Below, one piece after another: positions 41,422-51,686 of a DNA stretch of 64,000 nt. A program made the translations under genes and the position numbers. The stretch is from PALSA-1006 sp041660815 (GTDB lineage Bacteria; Pseudomonadota; Gammaproteobacteria; Burkholderiales; Gallionellaceae): positions 62,001 to 126,000 of the forward strand of contig JBAZVN010000004.1 in the NCBI GenBank assembly GCA_041660815.1. Direction: 5' to 3'. Under the pieces are notes generated by a model. The model was not told the DNA's origin. It searched no databases and saw nothing but the letters and a program-made list of their open reading frames with translations. Position 1 is the stretch's first letter; every line of letters begins with the position of its first letter.

Positions 41422-44400
41422 TTACTGCTGTGCCTGTTGTTGTTCTTCAATAATTTCACTCGCAATTCCATTAGCACCTTCTAGCAGAGGTTCCGGAGCG
41501 CGTCGCAAATCCAGAGTGAACGGATAATCTGGATTGCGTCCTTCACGTCGAATGTGTATCTGACCGGGCGTATGTCCATGATTCCAAAAGCGTGCCACGC
41601 GGCGTGCTTCTGCCTCGTTGGCGTTGACCGGAAACGCGTCGTAATTGCGCCCGCCGGGATGGGCTACATGATAGGTACAGCCGCCGATAGAGCGCCCGTT
41701 CCAGCTGTCCACCAAATCGAATACCAGCGGGGCTTGCACGCCGATGGTGGGATGCAAACCGGAAGGCGGTGCCCACGCACGATAGCGCACGCCCGCAACA
41801 TATTCGCCGCGCGTGCCGGTCGCGGTAAGCGGAACAGGACGGCCATTGCAGGTGAGAATGTGGCGATTGTCGTTCATATGACGAACTTTGACCTGCATGC
41901 GCTCAAGCGAGGAATCCACATAGCGGGCTGTGCCGCCGGCACTGACTTCCTCGCCGAGCACGTGCCACGGTTCAATCGCTTGACGCAGTTCAATTTCGAT
42001 ACCGTGATAAACGACAGTACCAAAGCGCGGAAATCGGAATTCCAGAAAAGGGGCAAACCAGTCAAATTCAAAGGCATAACCGGCGCGCTGTAAATCCAAC
42101 ACCACGTCGCGCAGGTCTTGCGCCACAAAGTGCGGCAACATGTAGCGATCATGTAACTCGGTTCCCCAGCGATTAAGATTGCCGGAATAGGGGGTTTTCC
42201 AGAAACGCGCAACCAGGGTACGCAACAGTAGCATCTGCAAAAGCGACATTTCCGCGTGCGGTGGCATTTCAAAACCACGGAACTCAAGCAAGCCCAAGCG
42301 TCCTGTGGCGCTATCCGGTGAATATAATTTGTCGATACAGAACTCCGCGCGGTGCGTATTGCCGGACAGATCTACCAGTAAATTGCGCAACAGACGATCG
42401 ACCAACCAGGGTTGCTGGTTTTCTTCGCCTGCTTTTAGATTTTTATTTAATTGCTGAAAGGCGATTTCCAGTTCATACAAACTTTCATGGCGCGCTTCAT
42501 CCACGCGCGGCGCCTGACTCGTGGGCCCGATAAACATGCCGGAAAATAAATACGAGAGCGCGGGATGATGTTGCCAATAGGTAATGATGCTGACCAACAC
42601 ATCGGGGCGGCGTAAGCAGGGCGAATCGGCAGGGGTTGCCGCACCCAGCGTGACATGATTGCCGCCTCCAGTACCGGTATGGCGACCATCCAGCATAAAT
42701 TTTTCTGTGCCAAGCCGGGTTAGACGCGCTGCCTCGTACAGCGTTTGCGTGTTTTCTACCAACTGCGCCCAACTGCCTGAAGGATGGATATTCACCTCAA
42801 TCACGCCGGGATCGGGGGTGATGCGGAATTCTTTCAGGCGCGGGTCGGCTGGTGGTGTGTAACCTTCTAATTTAATTGGAATATTTAAGGCTTGTGCGAC
42901 AGCCTCGATGCGCTTAATCAGGTAAATAAAATCTTCCAGCAGGGGCACCGGCGGCAGAAATACGCACAACACACCGCTACGCACTTCCACACACAGGGCG
43001 GTGTGAATAATTTCGTGTGGATCGTAACTAGCTTTGGGCGATTGTATTTTTTCCTTGCTAGTGAGGGTATCCGTCAAGGCTTCGGTTGCGCTAAACGGAT
43101 CGCGCGCAAATTCTTCTTCTTTTTTGTCGGGTGAAACCCAGGGCAAAGAGGCCAGGGGGAGACGCAAGCCCAAAGGTGAATCGCCGGAAATTAAATACAA
43201 ATGTTCGCGGCGCAACGGCCACGCACTGGAACGAAAGCCGGCACTTTCCACAGGTTTTTTGGAGGTGGATGGCAACGCTTTTAAGGGCAACACGTATCCC
43301 GCCGCCTCGCCTAAGCCCCGCTCGATTAACTGCGCCAAGCGACGGCGCTCATCGGTCTTTGTTAAATCGGCATGGTGCGGATCAAAATTGTCCGGCCAGC
43401 GCAGTTCTTCGTTAATGACGTGGGCCACATCTTCGAAAGCCGGGATGACGAATTTTTTATCCAGTCCCAATTCGGCGGCAAGGCGATTGATGAAGACCAG
43501 GGAATCTTGTGCAAGCTGTTTTCCTTCATTTGCTGCGGTCGCCAAAAGTTGCCGATTGTTCCACAGCGGCTTGCCATCGGTGCGCCAGTAACAGCCATAG
43601 GCCCAGCGCGGTAAGGGCTCACCGGGATACCATTTGCCCTGACCAAAATGCAGCAAGGCACCCGGTGCAAAATGACCTTGCAAACGGGTGAGTAATTCAT
43701 TGGCAAGTTCACTTTTTTTGCAGGACAACGCGGTGTAATTCCATTCTTCACCGTCCATATCGTCAATCGATACAAAGGTCGGCTCGCCGCCCATGGTGAG
43801 CCGCACATCCTGTTGTTTCAGCTCTTCATCCACCTGAAAACCCAAATCGAGTATCGACTGCCATTGAGTCTGGGTGTATGGCTGCGTAACGCGCGGGTCT
43901 TCATGAATCCGGGTGACGAGCATGGAAAAATCGAATTGAGTTTCACAAACATCGGTGGCGCCGATAACCGGAGCAGCCGATGAGGGTAATGCGGTGCAGG
44001 CCAGGGGAATATGTCCTTCACCGGCCAACAAACCCGAGGTTGGATCGAGACCGATCCAACCGGCGCCGGGAATATAGACCTCGGTCCAGGCATGCAAATC
44101 GGTAAAGTCATGCTCGGTGCCGGAAGGGCCGTCAAGCGCTTTAATATCAGCCTTAAGTTGAATTAAATATCCCGAAGCAAATCGTGCAGCCAGACCCAAA
44201 TGCCGCAATGCCTGTACCAGCAGCCATGCCGAGTCGCGGCACGAGCCGCGCTGGAGCTCCAGCGTTTGCTCGGGAGTTTGCACGCCAGCCTCAAGTCGCA
44301 CGATATATCCGACCGTATTTTTTACACGCTGGTTAATGCCGACCAGCATGTCGATGGTGCGCAGCTTGCTGCCCAGTAATTCGCTTTTAGTCCCGGTAAT

Positions 44401-44790
44401 CCAATTTGCCAGCAACGGAGTCAGACTGTCCGCTTCAAGATACGGCCCCAATTCACGCTGCAACGTTTCCGGATAGGCAAAAGGAAAATTCTCCGCATAT
44501 TCATCCATGAAAAAATCAAACGGATTAATCACCGTCATGTCCGCAACCAGATCAACGGTAATTTTTAATTCTTTGGCGGGCTCGGGAAATACCAGACGCG
44601 CCACCCAATTTCCAAAAGGGTCCTGCTGCCAATTTAAAAAATGTTTGTCAGGTTCAACGCTGAGCGAGTAAGCGAGAATCGGGGTGCGGCAATGTGCGGC
44701 CGGGCGCAGGCGGATTTCATGCGGCCACACTTTAATTGAGCGATCAAAGGTGTAAGTTGTTTGATGATTGAGCGCGACACGGATGGTCAT
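41422..44790 (-). CDS. Transglutaminase-like/DUF2126 protein
   Basis: This large soluble protein of 1122 residues has an N-terminal bacterial transglutaminase-N domain and a transglutaminase-like core whose triad is visible as RGSCRDSAW (Cys), DLHAWTEVY (His) and GLDPTSG (Asp). From about residue 325 (VRLTMGGEPTFVSIDD) it continues into the long DUF2126 region. The same architecture is found next to Anbu, alpha-E and ATP-grasp genes in many proteobacteria, where peptide or isopeptide chemistry is suspected. It is the last gene of that set here, separated from Anbu by 94 bases. Confidence 0.9.
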   Translation of the reverse strand: MTIRVALNHQTTYTFDRSIKVWPHEIRLRPAAHCRTPILAYSLSVEPDKHFLNWQQDPFGNWVARLVFPEPAKELKITVDLVADMTVINPFDFFMDEYAENFPFAYPETLQRELGPYLEADSLTPLLANWITGTKSELLGSKLRTIDMLVGINQRVKNTVGYIVRLEAGVQTPEQTLELQRGSCRDSAWLLVQALRHLGLAARFASGYLIQLKADIKALDGPSGTEHDFTDLHAWTEVYIPGAGWIGLDPTSGLLAGEGHIPLACTALPSSAAPVIGATDVCETQFDFSMLVTRIHEDPRVTQPYTQTQWQSILDLGFQVDEELKQQDVRLTMGGEPTFVSIDDMDGEEWNYTALSCKKSELANELLTRLQGHFAPGALLHFGQGKWYPGEPLPRWAYGCYWRTDGKPLWNNRQLLATAANEGKQLAQDSLVFINRLAAELGLDKKFVIPAFEDVAHVINEELRWPDNFDPHHADLTKTDERRRLAQLIERGLGEAAGYVLPLKALPSTSKKPVESAGFRSSAWPLRREHLYLISGDSPLGLRLPLASLPWVSPDKKEEEFARDPFSATEALTDTLTSKEKIQSPKASYDPHEIIHTALCVEVRSGVLCVFLPPVPLLEDFIYLIKRIEAVAQALNIPIKLEGYTPPADPRLKEFRITPDPGVIEVNIHPSGSWAQLVENTQTLYEAARLTRLGTEKFMLDGRHTGTGGGNHVTLGAATPADSPCLRRPDVLVSIITYWQHHPALSYLFSGMFIGPTSQAPRVDEARHESLYELEIAFQQLNKNLKAGEENQQPWLVDRLLRNLLVDLSGNTHRAEFCIDKLYSPDSATGRLGLLEFRGFEMPPHAEMSLLQMLLLRTLVARFWKTPYSGNLNRWGTELHDRYMLPHFVAQDLRDVVLDLQRAGYAFEFDWFAPFLEFRFPRFGTVVYHGIEIELRQAIEPWHVLGEEVSAGGTARYVDSSLERMQVKVRHMNDNRHILTCNGRPVPLTATGTRGEYVAGVRYRAWAPPSGLHPTIGVQAPLVFDLVDSWNGRSIGGCTYHVAHPGGRNYDAFPVNANEAEARRVARFWNHGHTPGQIHIRREGRNPDYPFTLDLRRAPEPLLEGANGIASEIIEEQQQAQQ

Positions 44791-44884
44791 TAGAGCCTTT
44801 CAGGAAAAACGTAGGGTGCAAAAATGCCCCCTACAACGACTCGTTTTTGTTCCTTCTACCGCCAATGGGAGAAGGGGGTAGCAA

Positions 44885-45610
44885 TTACCATTCAAAATTA
44901 GGCAATTGGGCAAAGGCTTTGCGCACGCCTTCATTCCAACTTTTGCGCAAACTCATCATGTAATTATCTTGTTCAATAAAGCGGTAAGTGCGGCTGGGCA
45001 ACAATGAGTCCCGCCGGTACCAGGCCAAATCAATCGGCATGCCGACCGAAAGATTGGAACGCATGGTGGAATCAAACGATACCAGCACACATTTAATCGC
45101 ATCATCCATACAGGTATCGGCACTGATAACCCGGTCAATAATCGGCTTGCCGTATTTCACCTCGCCAATTTGAAAATACGGTGTTTCGGAGGTTGCCTCG
45201 ATAAAGTTACCTTCCGAATACACCATAAACAAACGTTGATTTTCTCCGGAAATTTGCCCGCCCACAATAAAATTGGCACTGAAATCAACATGATTTTCCT
45301 GCAACGAAGCTGCATCGCGTCGGCGAATTTCACGCAACGCCAGTCCGATTAATTCCGCCACCTCATACATTGAAGTCACGCTCATTAAATTCGGGAGGAG
45401 GTTGCGCCGAACTGCCTGATCCAAATAATTTAAAGTGGCTTGGGTGATGGCTAAATTCCCGGAATTTACAATAACTAAAGTCCGGTCTCCCTGATTTTCA
45501 AAGATGCGCATTTTGCGAAATGTGGAGATATTGTCCACGCCGGCATTGGTGCGTGAATCAGACGCAAAAACAATACCGGCATCAATCATTGTTGCAACGC
45601 AGTAAGTCAT
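44885..45610 (-). CDS. Anbu (bacterial proteasome-like) peptidase
   Basis: This 241-residue Ntn-hydrolase is of the proteasome beta superfamily. It starts MTYCVATMIDAGIVFASDSRTNAG; in Anbu the residue after the initiator Met (Thr2) is the nucleophile, and the Asp of SDSRTNAG and a later Lys (FRKMRIF) complete the site. Anbu forms large open rings and has no known ATPase partner. The ATG at 45610 (preceded by GGAAG) exposes Thr2; a longer frame to 45664 would bury it. Upstream are alpha-E and ATP-grasp genes. Confidence 0.93.
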   Translation of the reverse strand: MTYCVATMIDAGIVFASDSRTNAGVDNISTFRKMRIFENQGDRTLVIVNSGNLAITQATLNYLDQAVRRNLLPNLMSVTSMYEVAELIGLALREIRRRDAASLQENHVDFSANFIVGGQISGENQRLFMVYSEGNFIEATSETPYFQIGEVKYGKPIIDRVISADTCMDDAIKCVLVSFDSTMRSNLSVGMPIDLAWYRRDSLLPSRTYRFIEQDNYMMSLRKSWNEGVRKAFAQLPNFEW

Positions 45611-45673
45611 GTTGGCTTTCTTCCGGATGGAGTTGAGTGAGGGCACAAGGGCGCATTCGCGCACAATAAAGCA

Positions 45674-46621
45674 TCACTCATCAGTCGACCAGAAATATGT
45701 TTTGTTAATCAAATCCCCCAGATTGGAAATTTGTTCGAGAAAGTCGGATAAATATTCGTGTAATCCATATTCGAAAATATCGTCTATGCTGCCATAGCGG
45801 ATCTTGCCATGCAGTTGACCGCAACGTCTGAGTAATTCAGCGGAGCGCGGCCCGTCAATTTCCTGCAGCAAGCGATTAACCTCATTTAAACAGGTAATTA
45901 AAGAGCGCGCCATGTCCGGTCGCAAGAGTAATAATTCGGCAACGCGTTTGGGGGTAATCTGGTCGCGATATACTTTGCGATACGATTCAAACGCCGACAC
46001 CGAGCGCAGCAGGGCGCTCCACTGGTAGTAGTCCGCCGCGCCGCCGACATCGTCGGGGGTGGGTAACAAAATATGATATTTAACATCCAGTATTCGCGCA
46101 GTATTGTCCGCACGTTCAAAAAAAGTTCCCAGACGTAAAAATCGAAAAGTATCATCGCGCAGCAGAGTGCCGTGGGTTATTCCACGGGAAAGATGCGAGC
46201 GTTCTTTTACCCATTCAAAGAAACGCGATACGCCGTCATCCGGAATGCCTTCGGAAAAAATACGGCGCATTTCCAGCCAGGTAAAATTCAACGCCTCCCA
46301 CATTTCAGACGTAATCGACCCGCGCACCGCACGGGCATTTTCGCGCGCATTAAAAATGCTGTTGTAAATACTGCCGGGATTTTTTTCATCCAGAGCCATA
46401 AATCGCAATACATTAGACGCATTCGGCACGGCATAACGCGCCTCAAAGTCTTCATGCAGGCCGCTGATGGACAGCATCGCGCGCCACTCGTGATGGGGAT
46501 CGGAGACGGCCTGTTTGAGCAGTGACATACGATAAGTCACATCCAGCATACGCGCGGTATTTTCGGCACGCTCCATGCTGCGCGCCATCCAGTACAGGTG
46601 ATCTGCGGTCGATGAAAGCAT
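45674..46621 (-). CDS. Alpha-E domain protein (DUF403)
   Basis: This 315-residue all-helical protein starts MLSSTADHLYWMARSMERAENTARML, split here as the family hallmark YWMxRxxERAENxAR. A second RADNTARIL-like repeat (FFERADNTARILDVKYH) lies near residue 170. Its function is unknown; it is consistently paired with circularly permuted ATP-grasp proteins and Anbu. A MITE-like element lies between it and the ATP-grasp gene, starting one base after the ATG. Confidence 0.92.
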   Translation of the reverse strand: MLSSTADHLYWMARSMERAENTARMLDVTYRMSLLKQAVSDPHHEWRAMLSISGLHEDFEARYAVPNASNVLRFMALDEKNPGSIYNSIFNARENARAVRGSITSEMWEALNFTWLEMRRIFSEGIPDDGVSRFFEWVKERSHLSRGITHGTLLRDDTFRFLRLGTFFERADNTARILDVKYHILLPTPDDVGGAADYYQWSALLRSVSAFESYRKVYRDQITPKRVAELLLLRPDMARSLITCLNEVNRLLQEIDGPRSAELLRRCGQLHGKIRYGSIDDIFEYGLHEYLSDFLEQISNLGDLINKTYFWSTDE

Positions 46622-46622
46622 A

Positions 46623-46764
46623 AGGGCACCTCTAAAAATTAAATTTACTTCGCGATGCTGCGTTGCTCACAAAAAATTTCTCCTTACATATTATGCAGAT
46701 GCTGCGTCCCAATTTTTTCCTCGCGCCTTGCCTGGCTTCGAAAATTGAATTTTTAGAGGCGCCC
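46623..46764. mobile_element. MITE-like palindromic element, copy 2
   Basis: This 142-bp copy is about 90% identical to copy 1, in the same orientation, with the same terminal inverted repeats (AGGGCACCTCTAAAAATT... / ...AATTTTTAGAGGCGCCC). It splits the ATP-grasp and alpha-E genes of one operon, occupying nearly the whole gap. Confidence 0.8.
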
Positions 46765-46768
46765 ATAA

Positions 46769-48181
46769 TTAGTTTTCCAATACCCAAGTATCTTTAGTGC
46801 CCCCGCCCTGGGAGGAGTTGACAACCAGTGAACCTTCTTTCAGCGCCACACGTGTGAGTCCGCCCGGCACCATGCTGATTTCTTTGCCGGAAAGTACGTA
46901 GGGCCGCAAGTCGATATGTCTGGGTGCCACGCCGCTTTCCACGTAAGTGGGGCAGGTGGACAGGGACAAAGTGGGCTGCGCAATATAGCCTTCCGGTGCG
47001 GCGGTAATTTTGGCGCGAAATTCCTCAATTTCAGCTTTACTGGAGGTGGGGCCGACCAGCATGCCGTAGCCGCCGGAACCATGCACTTCCTTTACCACCA
47101 ATTCCGGCAAATGTTCCATTACATATTTAAAATCATCGGGTTTGCTTAATTCCCAGGTGGGCACATTGGATAAAATGGGTTCCTCGCCGCAATAAAAACG
47201 GATCATTTCCGGAACGTGAACATAAATTGCTTTATCGTCGGCAATCCCTGTCCCGACAGCGTTAGCCAGTGTGACATTGCCTGCCTGATAGGCGGAAAAG
47301 AGCCCGGGCACGCCCAGCATTGAATCTTTACGGAAAGCCTGCGGGTCCAGATAGTCATCATCGATGCGCCGGTAAATGACATCCACGCGTAGCGGGCCTT
47401 GTGTGGTGCGCATATAGACGGTTGCATTGCGCACAAATAAATCGTTTCCATCCACCAGCTCGATGCCCATTTGTTGGGCTAAAAATGCGTGCTCAAAATA
47501 GGCGCTGTTGTATTGTCCCGGCGTTAACACCACTACATTCGGATTGGTTACGCCTGAGGGTGCGACCGAGCGCAAGTTATTCAGCAGCAAATCAGGGTAA
47601 TGTTCCACCGGCGCAATGGCCTGTCGGGTAAATAAGTCCGGAAAAAGTCGCATCATCATCTTGCGATCTTCCAGCATGTACGACACCCCGGAGGGGGTGC
47701 GCAAGTTGTCTTCCAGTACGTAATACTCACCTTCACCCGCGCGCACCAAATCAATACCTGAAATATGCGAATAGATGCGTTCCGGCACATTAACGCCGAT
47801 CATTTCCTTGCGAAATTGGGAGTTATTGAAAATTTTTCCGGCGGGAATTCGACCGGCTTGCAGGATTTCCTGGTCGTGATAAATATCATGTAAAAACGCA
47901 TTCAACGCTTTGACGCGTTGCCGCAAACCATCTGCCATGCGCTGCCATTCCTGCGCCGCAATAATGCGCGGAATGATGTCGAAGGGAATGAGTCGCTCTT
48001 TGCCCGCATCTTCGCCATACACGGCGAACGTAATCCCTACACGATGAAATGCAATTTCAGCCTCTTCACGCTTTCGGGCAATGACGGCATCGGGTGAAGC
48101 ACGTAACCACTCCCGGTAACTGCGATAATTTTCGCGCACCGAACCATCAGCGGTATACATTTCGTTATAAGCGATCTTCAT
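46769..48181 (-). CDS. Circularly permuted ATP-grasp protein (DUF404/DUF407)
   Basis: This 470-residue protein is of the type found with alpha-E and Anbu. Recognisable blocks are GVNVPERIYSHISGIDLVR, YYVLEDNLRTPSGVSYMLEDR, VLTPGQYNSAYFEHAFLAQQMG and KEVHGSGGYGMLVGP. The family is predicted to form an amide or peptide-like bond using ATP; no product is known. It is the first gene of the Anbu-type set. Its initiator is ATG 48181. Confidence 0.92.
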   Translation of the reverse strand: MKIAYNEMYTADGSVRENYRSYREWLRASPDAVIARKREEAEIAFHRVGITFAVYGEDAGKERLIPFDIIPRIIAAQEWQRMADGLRQRVKALNAFLHDIYHDQEILQAGRIPAGKIFNNSQFRKEMIGVNVPERIYSHISGIDLVRAGEGEYYVLEDNLRTPSGVSYMLEDRKMMMRLFPDLFTRQAIAPVEHYPDLLLNNLRSVAPSGVTNPNVVVLTPGQYNSAYFEHAFLAQQMGIELVDGNDLFVRNATVYMRTTQGPLRVDVIYRRIDDDYLDPQAFRKDSMLGVPGLFSAYQAGNVTLANAVGTGIADDKAIYVHVPEMIRFYCGEEPILSNVPTWELSKPDDFKYVMEHLPELVVKEVHGSGGYGMLVGPTSSKAEIEEFRAKITAAPEGYIAQPTLSLSTCPTYVESGVAPRHIDLRPYVLSGKEISMVPGGLTRVALKEGSLVVNSSQGGGTKDTWVLEN

Positions 48182-48393
48182 GGCGAACCTTGGCTGGATT
48201 GAGTTAGAAGCTTTTGCTGTTTATTAAAAGCACAAATCAAGCCAGACAAAATAAAACAATAAAATCAATGAGTTGCAAACTCAACCGAGAGTGCTTAATA
48301 ATTTGTTGCCCAATTTTAGAGCGTGATGCTACAGATCAGTGCAAAGCACGATACTCGTCGTTCAAGCAGGCAGAACTCAAGATTGAATATTAC

Positions 48394-51018
48394 TCACGCG
48401 CTGACAGGCATGAATTTATTGCGTAAGCGTTCCGCTGAAAGCACCACAATCATTTCGCGCGAGCTTTTTCCCTCGCCGGGTTTAACCAAGCTTTCTGCCA
48501 GGGTATTTCCGGCTACCAGCATAGGGGACACTTTCTCGATACGTTCCAATGGGATCTCCGGAATCTCGCCAAGTTCGTCCACCATAATTCCGATTAAGCT
48601 ATCGTTATTGTCGCCCATACGTAATACGATAATCTGGGGTTCGGCACTGCTGCGTCGTTTATCTTCTTTACCCAGCATTCCCCATAGCCCGATTACGGAA
48701 ATTAGCTTGTCATGAAACATAATGTAGCCGAGCATGTTTTCTCCCGCACCCGGAACGCGCGTCAACCCATGGGTATCAATCGATTCGACCACGTGATTCG
48801 AGGGGATGCCAAGCCAGTGACTATCCACATAAAACGTGGCAATTTCCATGCACTCGCTGCCGGCAGCTTTGATCTCCGCCCCTTTCAGACGCGAGCGGGC
48901 GCCCGATGTCATCCCTCTGCGCTCATCCTGGCGGCATTCGCCCAATGGAGCGAATATCAGCGCGATGACCTCATTGTGATAGGCGTCGTTATTGTCTTTG
49001 TATTCCCGGTAACCTTTGGACATGCAGGCGCCTACAGCGTAGTAATGCCCGTTGAATTCGGCGATCCCGGATTTGCGCTCGCCTTTACCGAGGCGGAAAT
49101 AAGTCTCTTCCAACCCCAGCTGCATGCCGGGAGTCAAGTTACTCTGGGTCGATGCGATGATGCGGCGCTCGCGATCCGTGAATACGCCGAAACAACCGGC
49201 GGGCACAGCGCCGCTTTCGTTGTGCGGCAGTGCATCGTTGAGCATGGCCGCAAACTGCGGGGCGGAATCGAACACGATGCCGATACCGCCGACGATGTTT
49301 TGCGTTGCCGACTGGTCGCGTATGGCAGCGGCATAGATGTAGGAATGTTTATCCTGATACAAAGGGCTGGGCACGAAATCCGACACCGCATAACTTTGGT
49401 TGTTTCCCAGCGATAAAGCGCGGCGTACCCATTCCTCATTCAGCACCTGACCGCAGATATCCTGATATTTCGGATTGGATACCGCCAATACTTTAGCGCT
49501 ACGGTCGAATATCACCAGATTGTCGTACACGGTGTAAAGCCCGTTGATATGCACCAGAGTCTTGGTGACATCGCGCAGTGCGGCGGCATCCGGCGGCGAG
49601 CTCGATAACGCACGGCGGAACACCGATGAAAGTGCCCACCAGCGCACATCGTTCGCGCGTTCATACAGATTGCGATCCATGATGTCGATCGCCAGCGCCG
49701 CCTGAAACTGGCTGTCTTGCAGGATGCTCGAAACCACGGTTTGGTGCAGGTTGGTGATCGACTGGTCGAACACATCCTGCGTTTTTAGCCCGGTATTGCT
49801 GATCTCCCACAGGAGGATTTTGGAGAATGCTGGATTCAACGCTTTGTTGTCGCACTTCTGGCTGACATTGCCGTTCCACACCGAGCGGTTTAACGCGCGC
49901 TGGATTTTGGCCGCATGACAGGGAATATCGCGCAACGCATCGCTGAATAATCGCGGGTTGCTCATGACCGCACTCAGTGCATTTTCCGGAATCGCCGCTT
50001 CCAGAAAACGTCCATCCCCATGATCGAAGGCATGATCCAGCGGCATCATGACATGTCCGTACCAGCCCGGCCCCATATAGCCCTGATAGCCCTGCGTGGC
50101 GCGCGTCACCGACAGATATTGGCGACCGGCGAAGCGCGTCACGCACCACTCGCGATTCGTTAGAAATTTGACTGTTGCTCCGACCGGAACATGAAATGCA
50201 TCGCTGCTGGCGATGACCATGCCGTGCTGGTCGAGCAGCGTGACCACGCTCCAATCTTCCGCCTCGACCAGATTGGCAAATATTCGCTCCGCCTCGTTGG
50301 CGAAACGGAAGCTTAGACACAGCACACCCAGGTTGGTTTTGCCTTCTGCGTCGGTGACCCGATAGGAATAGATCAGACTATTGCTTTGGCTCGGCGCCAG
50401 ATCGCTATGGCGGAAAGTCTCGACATACGCTTGCGCGGAAGTGAGCGATGCGGCGATCAGTGCATCTTTGGAGTGTCGCACCGGCTTGTGCTCATCCAGC
50501 TGTAGCAACACGTTGCCTTCGGTATCGAGCAGCATAATATTGGCGTACACGGAATACTTTTGCTCGTATTCTTTGAAGCGCGCCAGCAGGTTGGCATCGT
50601 AGCGCTCCAGCTCAAGGCGGGGTTCTTCACCGACTAACCGGGATTTTAGCGGTGCGAACTTGCCCAGATATTCGCGCACGTCGTCGTCCATCGCCAGAAA
50701 ACCGATGTCGGCAGTGCGCTCGAACAGGTTGCGCACCATGATGTCCACCGCCACTTGCGCTTTGGACTTCATTGCCAGCGTGGTTTTTTTCAGGGTCTCG
50801 CGCCCGAGCTGATTCAGCAGACTTGCAGTCAATTGCTGGAACGCAGTGCGCGTATCGGACATATCCGTGGCCGTGCCGGAAAGATGACCCAGCAAAGTCA
50901 GGCTATCCCACACCGACTGCAAAGATTGCAATCGTTCGCGGTATTCCTCAGCTTTGCCCATCATGCGAATCAGTTCGACAATGTCCTGATCGACATCAAT
51001 TCCCTCGTATGCGCCCAT
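48394..51018 (-). CDS. Soluble tandem Cache-like protein with C-terminal CheW domain
   Basis: This 874-residue protein has no signal peptide or clear membrane segment. Two sensor-like halves share the repeat AVDIMVRNLFERTADIGFLA (~90) and AIDIMDRNLYERANDVRWWA (~452), each followed by a Cache/PAS-like fold (YANIMLLDTEGNVLLQ; YDNLVIFDRSAKVLAVS). The last ~150 residues resemble CheW (YVDSHWLGIPSNHVVESID to VDELGEIPEIP), the adaptor that couples receptors to CheA. There is no methyl-accepting domain. I infer a cytoplasmic sensory adaptor for a chemosensory array or c-di-GMP pathway. Confidence 0.75.
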   Translation of the reverse strand: MGAYEGIDVDQDIVELIRMMGKAEEYRERLQSLQSVWDSLTLLGHLSGTATDMSDTRTAFQQLTASLLNQLGRETLKKTTLAMKSKAQVAVDIMVRNLFERTADIGFLAMDDDVREYLGKFAPLKSRLVGEEPRLELERYDANLLARFKEYEQKYSVYANIMLLDTEGNVLLQLDEHKPVRHSKDALIAASLTSAQAYVETFRHSDLAPSQSNSLIYSYRVTDAEGKTNLGVLCLSFRFANEAERIFANLVEAEDWSVVTLLDQHGMVIASSDAFHVPVGATVKFLTNREWCVTRFAGRQYLSVTRATQGYQGYMGPGWYGHVMMPLDHAFDHGDGRFLEAAIPENALSAVMSNPRLFSDALRDIPCHAAKIQRALNRSVWNGNVSQKCDNKALNPAFSKILLWEISNTGLKTQDVFDQSITNLHQTVVSSILQDSQFQAALAIDIMDRNLYERANDVRWWALSSVFRRALSSSPPDAAALRDVTKTLVHINGLYTVYDNLVIFDRSAKVLAVSNPKYQDICGQVLNEEWVRRALSLGNNQSYAVSDFVPSPLYQDKHSYIYAAAIRDQSATQNIVGGIGIVFDSAPQFAAMLNDALPHNESGAVPAGCFGVFTDRERRIIASTQSNLTPGMQLGLEETYFRLGKGERKSGIAEFNGHYYAVGACMSKGYREYKDNNDAYHNEVIALIFAPLGECRQDERRGMTSGARSRLKGAEIKAAGSECMEIATFYVDSHWLGIPSNHVVESIDTHGLTRVPGAGENMLGYIMFHDKLISVIGLWGMLGKEDKRRSSAEPQIIVLRMGDNNDSLIGIMVDELGEIPEIPLERIEKVSPMLVAGNTLAESLVKPGEGKSSREMIVVLSAERLRNKFMPVSA

Positions 51019-51686
51019 ATTTCCCCCCGGATAATTGAATCTAATCTGTATGGGAGTGCAAAAATAGTGCCAGTGATATTAATGTCGAAAATAAGCTTAT
51101 TGTCTTGATATATAGATATTTTCTGCATGTATCTATATAGTTATTGCAGATATCTATATATCTATCGCATGCCCCCGTTAATGTCGTGGATTTGCTGGAT
51201 AAATTTATTTTTATAGAGCCGACAAGACCGTGAGCAGTCCAATATTCAACTTGATTTGCATTAATTATTTCCGACAAAGTGGGGCGGCGAGGCTGTAGCT
51301 AATCGTACAAATATTTTGTGTTTGTACGACTAGTTACAATGACTTGGTTTGTCGGCGAGGAGTAAAGATCACCGGTATGAGCCAGCATCTCAGAGTGAAC
51401 GGAGTTTGTTAAGTACGTAGCTCTACCCCCCCGCCGCAATTCCCGCCTGTACCTCATCAGGCCATTCGCCATATCCACCCGCAACTCCGCCAATACAGCC
51501 AATGGAATGCATAAAATACCTATTATTCATAATATTATGAGCGTTTTGTGCGATTGCGTGTCTGAGTATGGGCAAGCTCGCAACCATCTTCAATGCGGTA
51601 ATTGGGCATTGAAATATTGGCTTTGAAATTCGCATCATAAATTTCCCTAAGTTTGCATCGTATAACGACATGCGTTATGCTCGCGT
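51019..51686. other. 668-base intergenic region with an AT-rich repeat
   Basis: No coding sequence, promoter or RNA gene is convincing here. At 51108-51166 the motif ATATCTATATA/TATATAGATA recurs four times on alternating strands (TATATAGATATTTTCTGC, ATCTATATAG, ATATCTATATATCTATCG), giving local palindromes that could bind a regulator. Short open frames on the minus strand have no family features. Confidence 0.4.

Noticed and set aside
51041..51671. Three short minus-strand open frames
   Set aside because: No ribosome sites, no family features and AT-repeat sequence; treated as intergenic.
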